Assembly: GCA_004431415.1 (NCBI GenBank)
Contig: QPMI01000048.1
Span: 206,679 to 270,678, forward strand
DNA length: 64,000 nt
Origin: Cyanophora paradoxa
Lineage: Eukaryota; Glaucocystophyceae; Cyanophorales; Cyanophoraceae
Direction: 5' to 3'
Notes under the pieces: model-generated
The model's database searches: none
The model's input: the letters and a program-made list of their open reading frames with translations, nothing else
Told to the model about the DNA's origin: nothing
Made by a program: the position numbers and the translations under genes
Part shown: positions 20,875-33,066 of the stretch, in pieces
How positions within the stretch are numbered: the first letter of the stretch is position 1
Layout of the letters: each line of letters begins with the position of its first letter

Positions 20875-23800
20875 TCAGCGCAAGAGGGCCTCCAGGAGGG
20901 CGGCTTCTTCTAGATCTGCTTCCGTCGTCTCCGCCTCCTCCGCCTCCGCGCCACCCTCCGCCGCGGCCGGCGCATGCGTCGGCCCAGGGCCCGCCTCGTG
21001 GCCCGGCGGGGCCGGCGGGTCCAGAAGGCCGTTGTCGGCGTCGGCGCTGGTATCACCGATCGGGACTGCAGGTATCACCGATGAGGCCTTCGCGATCGCG
21101 GCTGCAGCGGCGGGGCTCCACGGCCGGAACGCCGACGGGCGCCCGCGGCCGGAAGCTGCGTCCACGGCCCCGAGCCTTGGATTTGCATACGGCGGTGGCT
21201 TCGAATTCGAGCTCGGCTGCGCCTGCTGCAAGGCTGGCGGTTGGTAGAGGGTGGCGCTGCGAGCTGCAGCTGCAGCTGCAGGCGTCGCGATCGACGTCGG
21301 CGGCAGAGGCTGCGGCGGCGCCTGGCGCGAGGATGGCCCCCGATTCGAATTCGACGCCCGCTGCGCATGCGCATCTCGAGATCGCGAATTGGAGGCCAGC
21401 GCGGGCGCGCCGCGGGCCGCCGGATCCACGTGGGGACGCCTCCGAGGCCTCCACGAGGATCTCGGGGGCCTCGAGCTCGGCCAAGCCTGCCCCGCGGCCG
21501 CCCGCGCCCTCCTCGAGCTTGTAATTACGATCGGGTTCGGGATTCGAGCTCGCGAGGAAGGCCCCAAGCGACTGTACGTGCGCTCGAGCCGCCCGCCCCT
21601 TCGCCTTGCGCCCCGCCTTCGAATTCGGCTGCTGCTGCAGCAGCAGCTGCTGCTCGGTCTTCGGGTGCGCTCGGACGGGCGCGAGCTCGCCAAGGGCCAC
21701 AGCCATGCAGGGGACGGAGGCGGGCAGGAGGGCCGCCGCGGCCCGCGCCGCGTCGGCAGAGCGGAAGACCGCCAGGGCCCGCGGCGGCCCGCCAGCGTCC
21801 GCCGCGGCGGGGATGACGGCCTCCAGCTCCTGGCGCGAGCTATGAGCAGGTATCATCCATTATTCATTCATGAATTTATATTTAGATTGTGCTCTCGGTC
21901 ATATTCTAGATATTCATTAACTATAAGATGCTCTCTAGATTCATTTAGATTCAGGTGATAAAAACGACTCCAGATTTTATGTGCTCATGCCGCGCCTGCG
22001 CAAGACCTCGTTTTCGCACTCACCTCGCCGCAGTCGGATTGGCGGAGGGCGAGCGAGACCGCCTCCGCCGCCGCGCCGCTGACCAGAACCGCCCGCGCCG
22101 CTCGGCACGCCATCGCCTCCTGCTCCGAAGCGGATGTTCGAAGTCAGACTTGCAAACTTAAGGCTTCGGCCATGGCAGACTGAAAACCGCACCTCCCACT
22201 CCGGAGACTCCTTCACGACGGTCGCGATCGCTGGCGCCTTTCCCGACGACGCATGCGCAGACGCCCCTTCCGTCGACGTCGCTCCCACCTGCAGGCAAGT
22301 TCGATGTCTCTCGCTTGGACCGGCGCGCCGATGGCGAATTCGAATGGCCGACGTCGACGCGGACGCGCCTCGGCCTTGAGGGCCTTGAGGCGGGCCTCGC
22401 ACTCGCGCCGGAGCGCGGCGTCCCCCGCCGCGATCGCCTCCGCCAGCGCCTCCTCGACCGGTAGGAATGAAGCGAGGGATTTAATTTAGATCATCAGCTA
22501 GGAGCGGGTGTGGCGGAGGCGCTAGATCATATATAGAAGAAGCGGCGTTGCGGAGGCGCTAGAGGCGCTAGCGGAAGTCGCGGAGGCGTGCTCCCGTTCT
22601 AGAAGCGGCGGCGTCCCCCGTTCTCTCGCTTACGCCCAAGTGCGCGCACCTCGCGGGCGCTGGCGGTCGCCTCCGCCAGCGCCTCCTCGACCGCCGCCTC
22701 CCCCGCCTCGGGCCCCTCCCGCAGTGCCGCCCGCACACGCCCCCGCAACGCCTCGAGGCTCCTCTCCAGCTCCTGCCCAGGACGTACGCGTGGGTTTGAA
22801 TCTCAAGATCTAGAGGCATTGCACATAGAATTGATATTTGCAGCTCGCAATTGCAGTCCCGGGGCGTGGGTTTGAATTTCAAGATCTAGAGACATTGCCC
22901 GCAGGTTTCGCGGCACGCACCCCGCGCGCGTCGCGCAGCTGGGCTTGGCGGGCGGAGGCGGTGCGCCGGTCGGAGGAGGCCGAAGCACCCAAACCCTCGA
23001 GCGCTCGGACCGCCTCCCGAAGGTGCGATAAATCTCCGGCGGCGGCCGCGGCCTTCACCTGCGAAAACGTCGTTTATTCGTATTGCATCACCGCAAAAAC
23101 TTCATCGCAGCCCTTTTTCGCGGACCCGCGCGGCCGCGGAATTCCAGGAAATCGCCTCGGCCTGCCTCGCCCTCACATCCGCGGCCTGCAAAAACGTCAT
23201 TTATTTTATTTGACAAAGCATTAATTTTTACCAAGGCCGCGAAGCCCGTCGAAGCCAGGGTCCTCGCCGCCGCCTCCGCGGACTTGACGGCTTCTGTTAG
23301 CACCGAACTGTCGACGCTGCCCGAGCTCGCACTGCCCGGGGCAGCCAGCTCGATCGCCAGCAGGGCCGCTTCGGAGGACGCGAGGGCATCGGCCTGGGTC
23401 GCGATGTAATTCGGTAATTGGATCGAGTCGCACGAAATTCGGCATAACACGGGATTCGAGGCGGATGAGAGCAAGCGCACCGCCGTCTGAAGGCCGGCGA
23501 GCCTCGCGAGCACGCGCTGCACGACGGGCGCGTCGGCGGCCCCGCGCCCCTCCGCCCGGCGCAGCGCGTCCGAGAGCGCTCGGGCCGCCCCCGCCGGCCC
23601 GCCGGCGCCCGCGCCCGCGCCGCTCGGCTCGCCCTCCGCCGCGGCCAGCGCCTCGCTCAGTTCGAGGGCAGCCGCCCGCCGGGCCCGCATCGCCCGCAGG
23701 CGCGCGGCCGCCCCCGCGACGACCTCGGAGCCACCGGAGCCGCTCCGCGTCGCGTTCGCGATCGCCCCTTCGAGCTCGCTCTCCGACAGGGATGCCTCGC

Positions 23801-26622
23801 TCTGCAATATTAATGCACGTTCGAAATATAAATTGAGCTAATCATATATTCTAGCTATATTTCTAGCTCGCAATATTTCTAGCTCACCTTTGCGCAGAGG
23901 GCGCGAAGAGTCGCGAGGTCAGACTCGGCCGCTCGCCGCCGCGCCTCGGCGTTCTGCTGTTTCATCGCTTCTTTCTGGCGCCGCATCTCTGCCTCGCGCC
24001 GCTCCAGCCAAGGTCCGATCATATCTTTGACGTCGTCGGTCAGCTTCTTTGCTTGCAGCAGCCGCGCGATTTCTCTGTCGTCCTTTATTCGCTCTTCTTG
24101 CACATTGCAATTGCCTGTATGGACGGTTAAAAGAAGCGTGTACGTATACGAACACAACTGCAAATATCCGCGCGCGTGGATCCGGAGGGTTTAATTTCGC
24201 GCACGGATCACGAAGGGGCGCGGAGTGGCGCGGAGGACAGCAGTTGAGCGCAACCTGCTCGCGATCGCGATCGCACTCTTGGACGTGAGCGTCCGTACGA
24301 GAAATGCGCGTGAGCATTCATTCTTATAGTTTATAAATATAACCGACGAGGGATTCTGAGCTCGAGGGCACTCTAGATTAGATCTGGTGCGCTTGCCTGC
24401 AGAGTGCCAGATTGTCCTGCACGTTTTCAACATCTTTCGAAAGTGTCATCCGCTGCTCTTTCTCCTCTTCAGAACATTCGTTGATCTCAGTCTCCAACCC
24501 GAACTCCAATGTCTGCGCATGCGATGGCATTCGCACGTAATCGTGTTTGCATCAGCAGCGATCGGGGTCAACGTTGCAATTGTACGCGCATATTCAACAA
24601 AGTTCTCAAGCAGCACGAACCTCCAGCATCAGAGTCAGCGTGATGCGGGATAAGAAACCCGAGTCGACGAGATGATTTGCATGTTGAAGAGCAACTTTCA
24701 TCTGTCAGCGGATCATGATCAGCAAGAAATCAATGCACACCGCACAATGTGCAGGCTCAATTAAAGTATTGTTATTGCGATATTCAGGGAATCTCGCACG
24801 AGTCGATTCCACTCTCGCTCCGCGGCGATCTCGTGCTCGTCGAAGCCCCCGTCTGTCGGGCTCTTCAGAAGTTCCAAGCGCTCCGCACAAATCTCGAGCG
24901 CTCGCTGCTCGCGGGGCAAAGTCAAGATGTGCTTGTGCACGTTATATAATTATTATATATATGTGCATACTGCATCCCAGATCTTCTAAAGAGTAACACT
25001 AAATGAAAGCATATATGTCGCGCACCTCCGTGGTCTGGATGGCGAGCGGGAGGCGCCTCGCCTCGGCGTGGCAGAGCGCGATGTCAAGATAAAGGGCGAC
25101 GCGCACGCTCCCGCTCTCGAATCTCGACCTTGGCGAGGCCTGCGACTCGCAATCGATGATTTGTAAGGCCCGCTGCGAACAAAGCATGAGCCTCGTATTT
25201 GAATGCCGCAGCGCCGCTGATCATCATGCAGCTGGCCGGAATTTAAGCTAGCGCTAGCGCTTCTTCGAATTCTGTGGATACAAATGCGCATTTCGGCACT
25301 CAATGACTTGCCTGTAGATATTCAAGCGTTCTGGTATACTCGATTGAAGACATTTCGCGGCAATCGAACTGCGAACGCCCCTTGGGATCCAAGAGGTCTT
25401 CCAATTCCCTGCGAAAACCTTGCTTCGATAATCGTGTATTTGAGAACTGCAGAGTCGACGTCGCACCAGTCACACGAATTGTGTAACTTGCACCAGATGT
25501 ATGCTTCGCGGCGGGAGAAGCCAGCCGCGCCGACGAGAGCCAAGACGAGACCGAGTCGTGCGTGCAATTTCTGGTACGGCTCTCTAACACCGGTAAGGAT
25601 GTGGATGGCTTTCTGCGTACGACAAATTGATCATGAAGGGCTTTTGTCAGCGCATTTGAGAAACATATATATGCATGCATTTTCTAATCTCGAGCCTAAA
25701 AACTCCGCTTTACCTCGTAGCAGGCTCGGCCCTCTGCGCGAAGCTTTTCTCCGCCTGCGGCGCTGGCCTGTGCCGGCGGATCCGAGTGCACGCACATATA
25801 TTCATGGATTCGAAGTAGCTGGCTCAGACGATCATGATAACGCACCTGTGTAGACGCTGCAGAGTCGAGGGCACCGGCGAGCGTGACTAGCGCTTGCCCG
25901 TGCTCAACGCTATTGGCTCCGAACTTCGCTTTCGCGAACGAGACTCCGCGCTGCGAAACCAATTACAGTGAGCGCGCGCGTTGCGACCTTAAGCTTGAGC
26001 TGGAGGAAGGAGCGAGCCCTGGCCATTTTCTTGGCATCTTGTAGCCGCTCGAGCTCCAGCCCTTCGAGCTGCAATCGATGCGACGCCATTCGAAACGCCA
26101 ACGCTTTGACCGCAGATCGAATGCACTCTCCTTTCGGACCGCGCAGAACGGAATCCTGATCGAGCTCGGAAATTCAAAATGGCTCTAAATATACGTATAC
26201 GCGTGGTCCCCCGCGCGCGATGCGGGTGTGCCGCGTACACGTACTTTTACGGAAGCGAGCTCTTCGTCCATTCCTTGTTCATCGAGATTCTCCACAGCCA
26301 CGATGTCCATAAATTCTATGATCGCCGCGAAGTCCTGTTTTGCGAATGGCACGCCCCAAAGCTCGATCAACTCTCCCAGGTCCGCATCGTGCTTACAGCG
26401 CTGCAGCTGCGAGGGTCGCGATCGGCGCTCGAGTTTCCACGCCACGACGTCGCCCATAAGAGACACCACACGCCGGTCGAGCGCCTCTGCGTCGTCTCCG
26501 GCCGCCGGCGCGGAACTCGCAGCGCGCTCGAGGCAGCGGCGGAGGCAATCGATACAGAAGGCGCCATTCGACGTCGCGGACGCCGGGCGGCTGCTGCACC
26601 CCGCGTGATTGCGCTGCGGCAT
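20875..26622 (-). CDS. Large TPR and coiled-coil protein, unknown function
   Basis: About 20 exons, roughly 1000 residues: 26622-26251, 26155-25988, 25950-25846, 25767-25714, 25579-25494, 25408-25312, 25172-25026, 24931-24800, 24512-24423, 24082-23888, 23801-23481, 23393-23232, 23185-23126, 23058-22921, 22772-22650, 22452-22375, 22122-22024, 21829-21677, 21517-21430 and a final part ending at 20875. The start MPQRNHAGC is the only ATG of the first long exon. Residues up to about 400 contain TPR-like helical pairs (HGQALVTLAGALDSAAST; HARLGLVLALVGAAGFSRRE; VALYLDIALCHAEARRLPLA). Then come charged coiled coils (WLERREAEMRRQKEAMKQQ), a long Ala/Glu-rich helical region, and a low-complexity tail ending EEAALLEALLR. 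The joins around 24423/24082 and after 21430 are uncertain. I recognise no enzyme domain; a scaffold role is only inferred from TPR plus coiled coil. Confidence 0.6.
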
Positions 26623-26818
26623 GCTGGGCGGGCGACGTCGACTGCGCATGCTATAGCTAGCTCAGAATTTGTTATAGAGCTCGAGGAGCTCGAGGGGCTC
26701 GAATTATTTCGGAGGAGATCTATATAGATCTGTCTATATAGCTATATATAGAATGGAAGGGGAGAATTTAAGGGATTGAGCTCGAGGAACTGAATTCGAT
26801 ATATTCAATATATTCTAA

Positions 26819-27040
26819 AGCTACACGATCCTAGAGCCTAAATTGGTATCTGGCATGCGCAGGCGCAAGCAGCCAGCTATACATTCGCAAATTAAAGAGC
26901 GTCTGACGGTCGGCTAAAACTACATCATCCTAGAGCCTACATCGATATCTGGTAGGCGGAAGCGACCAGCTATACATTCGCAAAGAGCGTCCGATGGTCG
27001 GCGAAAGCTACATGATCCTAGAGCCTACGTCTGGATATAG
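26819..27040. repeat. Tandem repeat, about 2.3 units of 88-100 bp
   Basis: The phrase ATCCTAGAGCCTA recurs near 26828, 26927 and 27016, each preceded by a CTACA-like word; the first two copies continue with a similar CCAGCTATACATTCGCAAA stretch. It fills much of the gap between the TPR gene (starting 26622) and the channel gene (ending 27257). No gene seen in 26623-27256. Confidence 0.75.
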
Positions 27041-27256
27041 GGCCGGGGTGGCAATTGCAACACTGAGACATCTCGATTTTCAACCTGCCTACCGATACTT
27101 GGGAGGTATGTACAGAATCGATCGTGATATCATGATCGTTGATTCGATGTAAATGAAATAAAAGAACGCCTAGCTATATAGGCCTAGGATTTAATAGGCG
27201 ACGGTAGCTATAGGCGTTAAACTTTTGGTACTACGGTAGCTATAGTGTGCACACGG

Positions 27257-30200
27257 CTACGACCAATAGGGGGCGTATCCCGGCGTTCCGGCGGGAACGA
27301 GCTCCGGGGCCGCCCCAACGATCACGTCGAACTTCTCCTTCTCGATTGACTCGTACAGCCAGGCGCCAACCTGTTCGAAATTGAGCGAATCATTAGATTC
27401 GCTCGTAATTAATATATAGAATGGCCTGGCCATGAGAGATGCGAAATTTAAATACACAAAAACGAAGGCCGACGCACGAGGGCCGAGTACTCGGGCAGGG
27501 TGCGGGCGAGGAAGCCGAAGAAGCCGACCGCATCGGGGACGGGCAGGGCGCTCCCGATGAGCGCGACGATGGTGCGCCACTCCGGCAGAGGCGTGACCCC
27601 CCAGGCTCGCTTCAGCAGGTCGGCCGCCAGTGCGTTGTTCCCGACCTGGAGGAGTGCAGTGAGCAGGGAATTTATATTTATATATACAATTACTCCCAAG
27701 CTTACAGTATTCGCGAGGCCAGCAGCTGCGCTGTTTCTGTGCTGATTCAAGACTTCCGATAGTCTTTGGAGCGAAATGGCCGCATTCTGATGGATATATT
27801 AGTACCAGCATAATTCTGATGGCGAGAAGGGCAAACCTTTGTCAGTTCCCGGCGCGTGTCGCTGCCTCCTCCGCACGCAATGGCGGAGTTCACTGCGCTC
27901 AGAGCCCTTTGCACGCGTGCGCGAAAACGACAATCAGCAGTGCGAACAACAAAGTAAAATATTACGTAAGAATCCACTCACGAGGAAGCCATCTCGAGGT
28001 CGACTCTGCGCTCAGTTGCGAGATCCGCAGCTGCGCGTGGGTACAAGGATGCAGCCACTGGTCCGTAAACCTGCCGCGGCATAAAAGTTTCAGCCAGATA
28101 ATGGACGTCCAGCTGCAGTTTCGATGGGCCTCATTGTATGTGATTATGAGCACCATCTCATTGAGAGATTATGACTCAGTGAGCACCATCTCGTTGAGCG
28201 ATATCGATGACATTATAAATTCAAATTCATGATCACTGTCAAGCAACGTAGACTTAGACTCACCAGATCTTCCTGCTTCAGATTCTCGCGGAGGAGGGTG
28301 CAGAGATCTTCCAGATTCGCCCGAGCGTCGTTCAACTGCAGGCCGGGGTTCTCATGGCTTCTGCAAATCCAAACGCGAGCAAGAATCAAAAATGAAGCTC
28401 TTGAAACGTGCTTCAATAATAATCACGCACAGTTTCTGAGACACATGGGCCGCGACAAGAGAGGCTGCGTGAAGCTCGGCCGACGGCAGCGTCGCCACGG
28501 GTTGGGTGATCGCTGGCGCGAGATCGAAGAAAATCTGCATTAAAATGTATATTCATATCTTATTTCAGCTTTGGAATTGCAAGGTTTCTAGTAATTTTGA
28601 GTTCGAACCCTTTCATTCTTGAAGAAGTAGTATGCGGAGAAAGCGAAGACAAGGAAGGTTGCGACGGAGGCGATAATGAGAGTCGCCGCGGCCATGGCCT
28701 TCGTGAGATTCGTGTTGACCCATCCGTGGTAGCTCTGGTGCGGGAAATGCAATATATACGTCGGCACTCAAATTCCAATAGCGGTTATAATAAAAGCTTC
28801 GTGCACGCACGATGGTAGTAATAGACACGCAGTTCAAAGGGAAGATGTAGATGTAGTAAAGGCGGTTGAAGGGCCGCTTCCAGATTGGGTTCCTTTCGGC
28901 ACATTAATATCAGGAAGGGCTAATTATAACGAATTCGAAGGCGAGCAACTCACCGAAGCTCAAGCAAGATGCAGAAGAAGAAGAAAGTCATGGCAACCCA
29001 GTAGAAGACTTGGCCGCCAGCGTTCCTGTAAGTGATACATCCGACGTTAACATTCATAAAACCAACATTAATCAGCGAAGACATTGCGCAGCTCACCAGT
29101 TGAAGAGACCTACAATTCCCGACTGCCATGGGTTTTTATACACCGGAGAGGTCAGCGAAGCCAACGTTGAGTGGAACTCCGCTGTGCCTGGAAGGCCGGG
29201 CGCCGTCAAAACGTTCCAGGCGACGCATAAAACGGCCGGATTCTGAAATCAACCCCGATCGAAAAGACATCATCAGTATCCTTCAGACGTAATCGAGAGC
29301 TGCAGCCTACAAATGACGCACAGCAATGAAAACGTAGGCAGAAGGCAGAGGCCCGAGCGGGTTGTTCCCAAAGAAGTGCTTGTAAGCAAGCAGCGTCATT
29401 CTGTACGGGAACAAATAAGAAAAGTGCTATCATACGCTTTGCATATATAATATTAATCGTTTGCGTATAATTACGTACATGATAGTCCAGTTGAAGAGGC
29501 CTGCGTGAGAGCATAATATCAGCAACACCGAAGCAAAGAACAGACAAACTCTAAGAGAAAAAGACAGCAGACCGAAGGAGAAGAAAAGCCATGCCGCGAG
29601 GTTGTACTCGGGCCCCGCTATTCCGAACGCGGCGGCCCCGAGCGTGTCAGCCGCAAAGGGCAGAAGCCAGGTTACGTTGAGCGAGCCGATGCCCTGCGCA
29701 TGCGACGAGTTTGATCGATCGCGAACTACCGGAAGCGTACATTTAAAATGTGTACAGCGCACATGAGGGCGGGTGAACCAGCGGTAGTAGGTCAACAGGG
29801 TTGCGATGATCTGCATCGGTCCCGCGATCCACTGCTCCCGACAAGGAATGTTATCATTCTACAACGAAGAGTATGAATGCATGCGCACGAAGATGGCCTT
29901 GGTGGCATCGTCAGAAGCCTTCGTGCCCGTGAGGGACTTGGGGAAAGAGGCCATGACTCCAAGCGCGTTCGGATAGGGAAGGCTGTCCGGAGATGAAAAG
30001 AAGCGTGCAGCTGCGCATATGCGCGCGCAAGCGTGAGTTCTCGCATTCTCACGCGATTCCTTAAAATAGGTTACCGATGACATAGCAGTACATCGTCGCA
30101 GGGAACAGCACGAAGCTGCGGATCACGCGAATCAATCGTGATGTCACAATATTAATATTGATTTACGACGGCGAGAATCGAAACTAAAGCAGACCAGTGA

Positions 30201-31352
30201 CCGACAAATGGGATTCCGAACTCGAACCACAGTTGCTTGGGCCCGTACACAACCGCCTGTCGCACTTTTGGTGAGCGATCGCTTTAATTCGCACTAATTA
30301 TATATTATAACTTAGTAATTTAATTTGAGCGTTGTTTCTGTTAGCGTTGCGCATGCGCATGCGGACCTTTGCGATGTGGAGAGCGAGGACAACCAGGAAC
30401 ACGACCATGGAGACGAACATGATCGTCTGCCACACCCAAGTGCCTGCCGTTCTCGTACGCGTCAATACTCATGTTTAATTTATAATTACTTCAACCATCC
30501 AAATTTGAATACAAAGCGCGCACTCCATTCTCCGGGAGCAGCACCGGCGTTCAGGGCCGCGTTCGTGACCACCCCCGGCAGAGATCCAGGCTGCGTGAAA
30601 GGGAGAATCACCGCCCCGAAAGGAGATAAGTTTATAATTGATCATAAATCGCCATGGCCAGGCATGTACCTTTGTCGTGTCGGGGTTCAAAGGCGTGAGC
30701 GTTGAGTCGGGGTCGCAGAACAAGAAGACGCGGGCCATTAGCCTGCCGCAAAGTTAATTTATAATCTGGTGAACAAGGCATCCATATATATTTGCACGGC
30801 TTAGGCGTGCGCACCACGTGAGTCCGCAAGCGGCGAGTCCGATGACATCGATCCAGTGAGTGAAGTTGACGTACTGATCACGATCGATCGATCGATCAGG
30901 GAAACAATTGCCAAGGAGTCCATCGTGGCACCAGCGAACCTTCACGGCGTTTCCGATGATTCCGAGATTTCCGGCGGGCGGAGGCGCCTGGAGGTACACG
31001 GGCTGCACCAGCGGTCGCCCGCGCACGGCGAACGCCGGACGGTCGCGCGCTTGGACGCGGGCCTTGTGCTCTCCGTCCGCAAGAATCGAGCCATCTCCCT
31101 CCTTCATAACGACGACGTCCACGTGCCTGCAGGTGCCAGCGGATTTCAGTTCACGGATAAGCGCGCGCGATCGGGATATTTAATCATGCGCGCGGCCGCG
31201 GGCTAGGCATTGCAAGTGTACGTGTGCCGCGTTCGAGGGCCGATCCGCCGCGGCCCTTATAAAAATATCAATTTGAGATTGTTGGCGCATGCGCACCGGT
31301 CCTCGCTTGGATCGGCGGGTCGTCCGAGTGCCGGAATTATGCGCGCCATCAT
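27257..31352 (-). CDS. SLAC1/TDT-family-like anion channel or transporter with long C-terminal domain
   Basis: Twenty-four exons give 726 residues with every phase matching: 31352-31297, 31126-30946, 30873-30815, 30742-30670, 30590-30524, 30443-30367, 30256-30195, 30115-30075, 30010-29889, 29834-29763, 29693-29573, 29500-29479, 29400-29322, 29242-29097, 29025-28954, 28892-28811, 28734-28609, 28534-28431, 28360-28264, 28070-27982, 27906-27837, 27786-27706, 27645-27478, 27370-27257. Roughly ten membrane segments are visible (VSMVVFLVVLALHIAK, FVLFPATMYCYVIG, NVTWLLPFAADTLGAAAFG, VAMTFFFFCILLEL, TLIIASVATFLVFAFSAYYF). LPSAYVFIANPAVLCVAWN and FNRLYYIYIFPLNCVSITT recall the SLAC1/TehA (tellurite-resistance, dicarboxylate, guard-cell anion channel) fold. 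The last ~230 residues are soluble and helical, beyond usual family length. The family call rests on motif resemblance only. Confidence 0.65.
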
Positions 31353-31975
31353 CTTCAGAGCTGCGATTGCCGAGGCGTCCGTTCGCGACGTGTCAGCTTA
31401 AATTTGATTTTCGCGGCCACATTTGACGGCGTTCATAATGCTCGCGCGTCTTTAAGACTCTGGGGTCCGGCGCCGACTCGGCGATCATCAGATATCGATC
31501 GGATCGCCGAGTCGCGAAAACGTTAAAAAGTAGTAGTGCGCGCGCGCGCTTTAACAGTAATTGTGTGCGCGCGCGCATTCGCGCTCAACTTCAGGACTCG
31601 CACCTTAAAGACAGGCCTAGATGCCGCAGTGCAGCTGCAGCAGCTAGCTCAGAGTGCTGCTAGTCGATATCTCAGCAGCAGCAGCAGCTGAGATTTGTCA
31701 AAGCCGACTGGTGCGATGGAGCGCCAGCTCCCACCTGGATCTGCTAACTGCAGGCCTTTTAGATTTGCTGCAGGCGACGCGCGCGCGTCCGCCGTCCGCG
31801 CGCAGTGATCGCAGGATCAAATCCCCACTCGCCGGAAGTCCGACTAAGTTCACTGATGAGTCACGTTCAACGGTTGACTCAGGGTTGACTCACGAGTCAC
31901 GAAACGTCGACGTCTAGGCAACTTAAGGCAAGAAGGACAAGTTGCCTCTACCGCCGAGACTACCGCAGTCTACCG
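31353..31975. other. Intergenic region upstream of the channel gene
   Basis: No gene recognised. Contains GC/AT palindromic words (GCGCGCGCGC near 31540-31575, CAGCAGCAGCAGCTGAGAT near 31676) and repeated TGACTCA-like phrases (31856-31900). The promoter of the gene starting at 31352 on minus should lie at the left end. Confidence 0.4.
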
Positions 31976-32232
31976 GTATATTACTGAAGTTAGCCGCTGA
32001 GCGAATGCTCCGCGCTTCTTAAAAAAAAATCAAAACTGCAGGGGCGCCTCGACGGCGCCGGCGAGGCCGGGCGAGCTCGATCCGATGATCGCGAGTCGCG
32101 ATCGTCAGCGAGTCGTCAGCGAGTCGACGGCAAGTGGACGCATGCGCACGAAGCGTAAGAAAAAATAATCAAGCTGTGACGCACGAAGCCAGCGTCGACG
32201 TCACGAAGCCGGCAATTGCAGGAAATTACGAG
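31976..32232. repeat. Dispersed repeat R1, copy a
   Basis: About 257 bases that recur at 49798-50044 and 61824-62070, with a partial copy at 36370-36427. Shared phrases include GTATATTACTGAAGTTAGCC, CGACGGCGCCGGCGAGGCCG, GGACGCATGCGCACGAAGCG and the ending GCAATTGCAGGAAATTACGAG (20 bases from CAATT). The left breakpoint of the 4.2-kb tandem duplication falls inside this repeat. Confidence 0.85.
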
Positions 32233-32913
32233 CTAGCTCTAGCACTAGCTATAGCTATAGCACTCGTACCCATGCGGCTCTGGCCACCGGCGCGGGCCGG
32301 GCGGGCGCGCGGGGCCCGGGGCGGGGCCGGGGAACGTCCATTAATATTTGAATTCGGCATGCGCAGCTGGCGGTCGCGCCCTCATGATCATGATCATGAT
32401 CATCGACGCCGCCGTCGCCAACGTCTCCGTCCGCCGACGCCCCCGGGCGCGGCCTTCGGCCTCGTTCCTCCTAGGCCGCGCCTGCAGCCCCGGGCCCGCC
32501 CCGCCGGGCGCCCGGGCCCCCCTCCCTTCTCAACGCTTGCCGTAGCGCAGCCGTACGTATACGAGAGCCTGCCGGCGCCCCTCCCGTAGGCCTAGCTAGG
32601 CGCCGGCGTCTGCGCATGCGCATATATACAGTGCACGTGCCGCAGTGCACGTACGCGTGCCCTGGGTGCACACAGAAGCTGTCCCGGGTGTCGGTGCAAT
32701 CGGTAAGCTTTAAGGCACGAGCAACGGACGTAGCTCCTTGAAGCAACGCAGCATTAATATTATACACAGCTAGTACTATAGCTACGGGGTTGGATTTGTA
32801 ATTGTACAAGGTCTTCGACTCTCCCCCGCCCCCTGCTCGTCTCAGGATGTGCAAGGTGGGGTCTAAATAAACAAACAAAGACCGCCTGGAAAGGTGGGGT
32901 CTAAATAGACAAA

Positions 32914-32951
32914 CCTAGTGAGCGCTAGCTACGTAGCTAGCGCTCACTAGG
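32914..32951. repeat. Perfect 38-bp palindrome
   Basis: The half CCTAGTGAGCGCTAGCTAC is followed immediately by its exact reverse complement, with no spacer. It lies just after a repeated phrase AAGGTGGGGTCTAAATA (twice in 32850-32912). It would extrude a cruciform or fold as a hairpin in RNA. Copied at 37109-37146 by the duplication. Confidence 0.95.
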
Positions 32952-33066
32952 CGTATTCATAGTTAGCGGCCGGCCGATCTCAATAGCTTGCAGCAGCGAA
33001 ATTGAAAAGGAACAAAAAGCCCTGCGCACCGCTGCCCGCCCCGCGTCCCGAGTCCGCTTTCTAGAA

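Noticed and set aside
28595-28612. tRNA TPsiC-like word GTTCGAAC
   Set aside because: No acceptor stem, D arm or anticodon arm is found around it, and it forms the donor end of a channel-gene exon.
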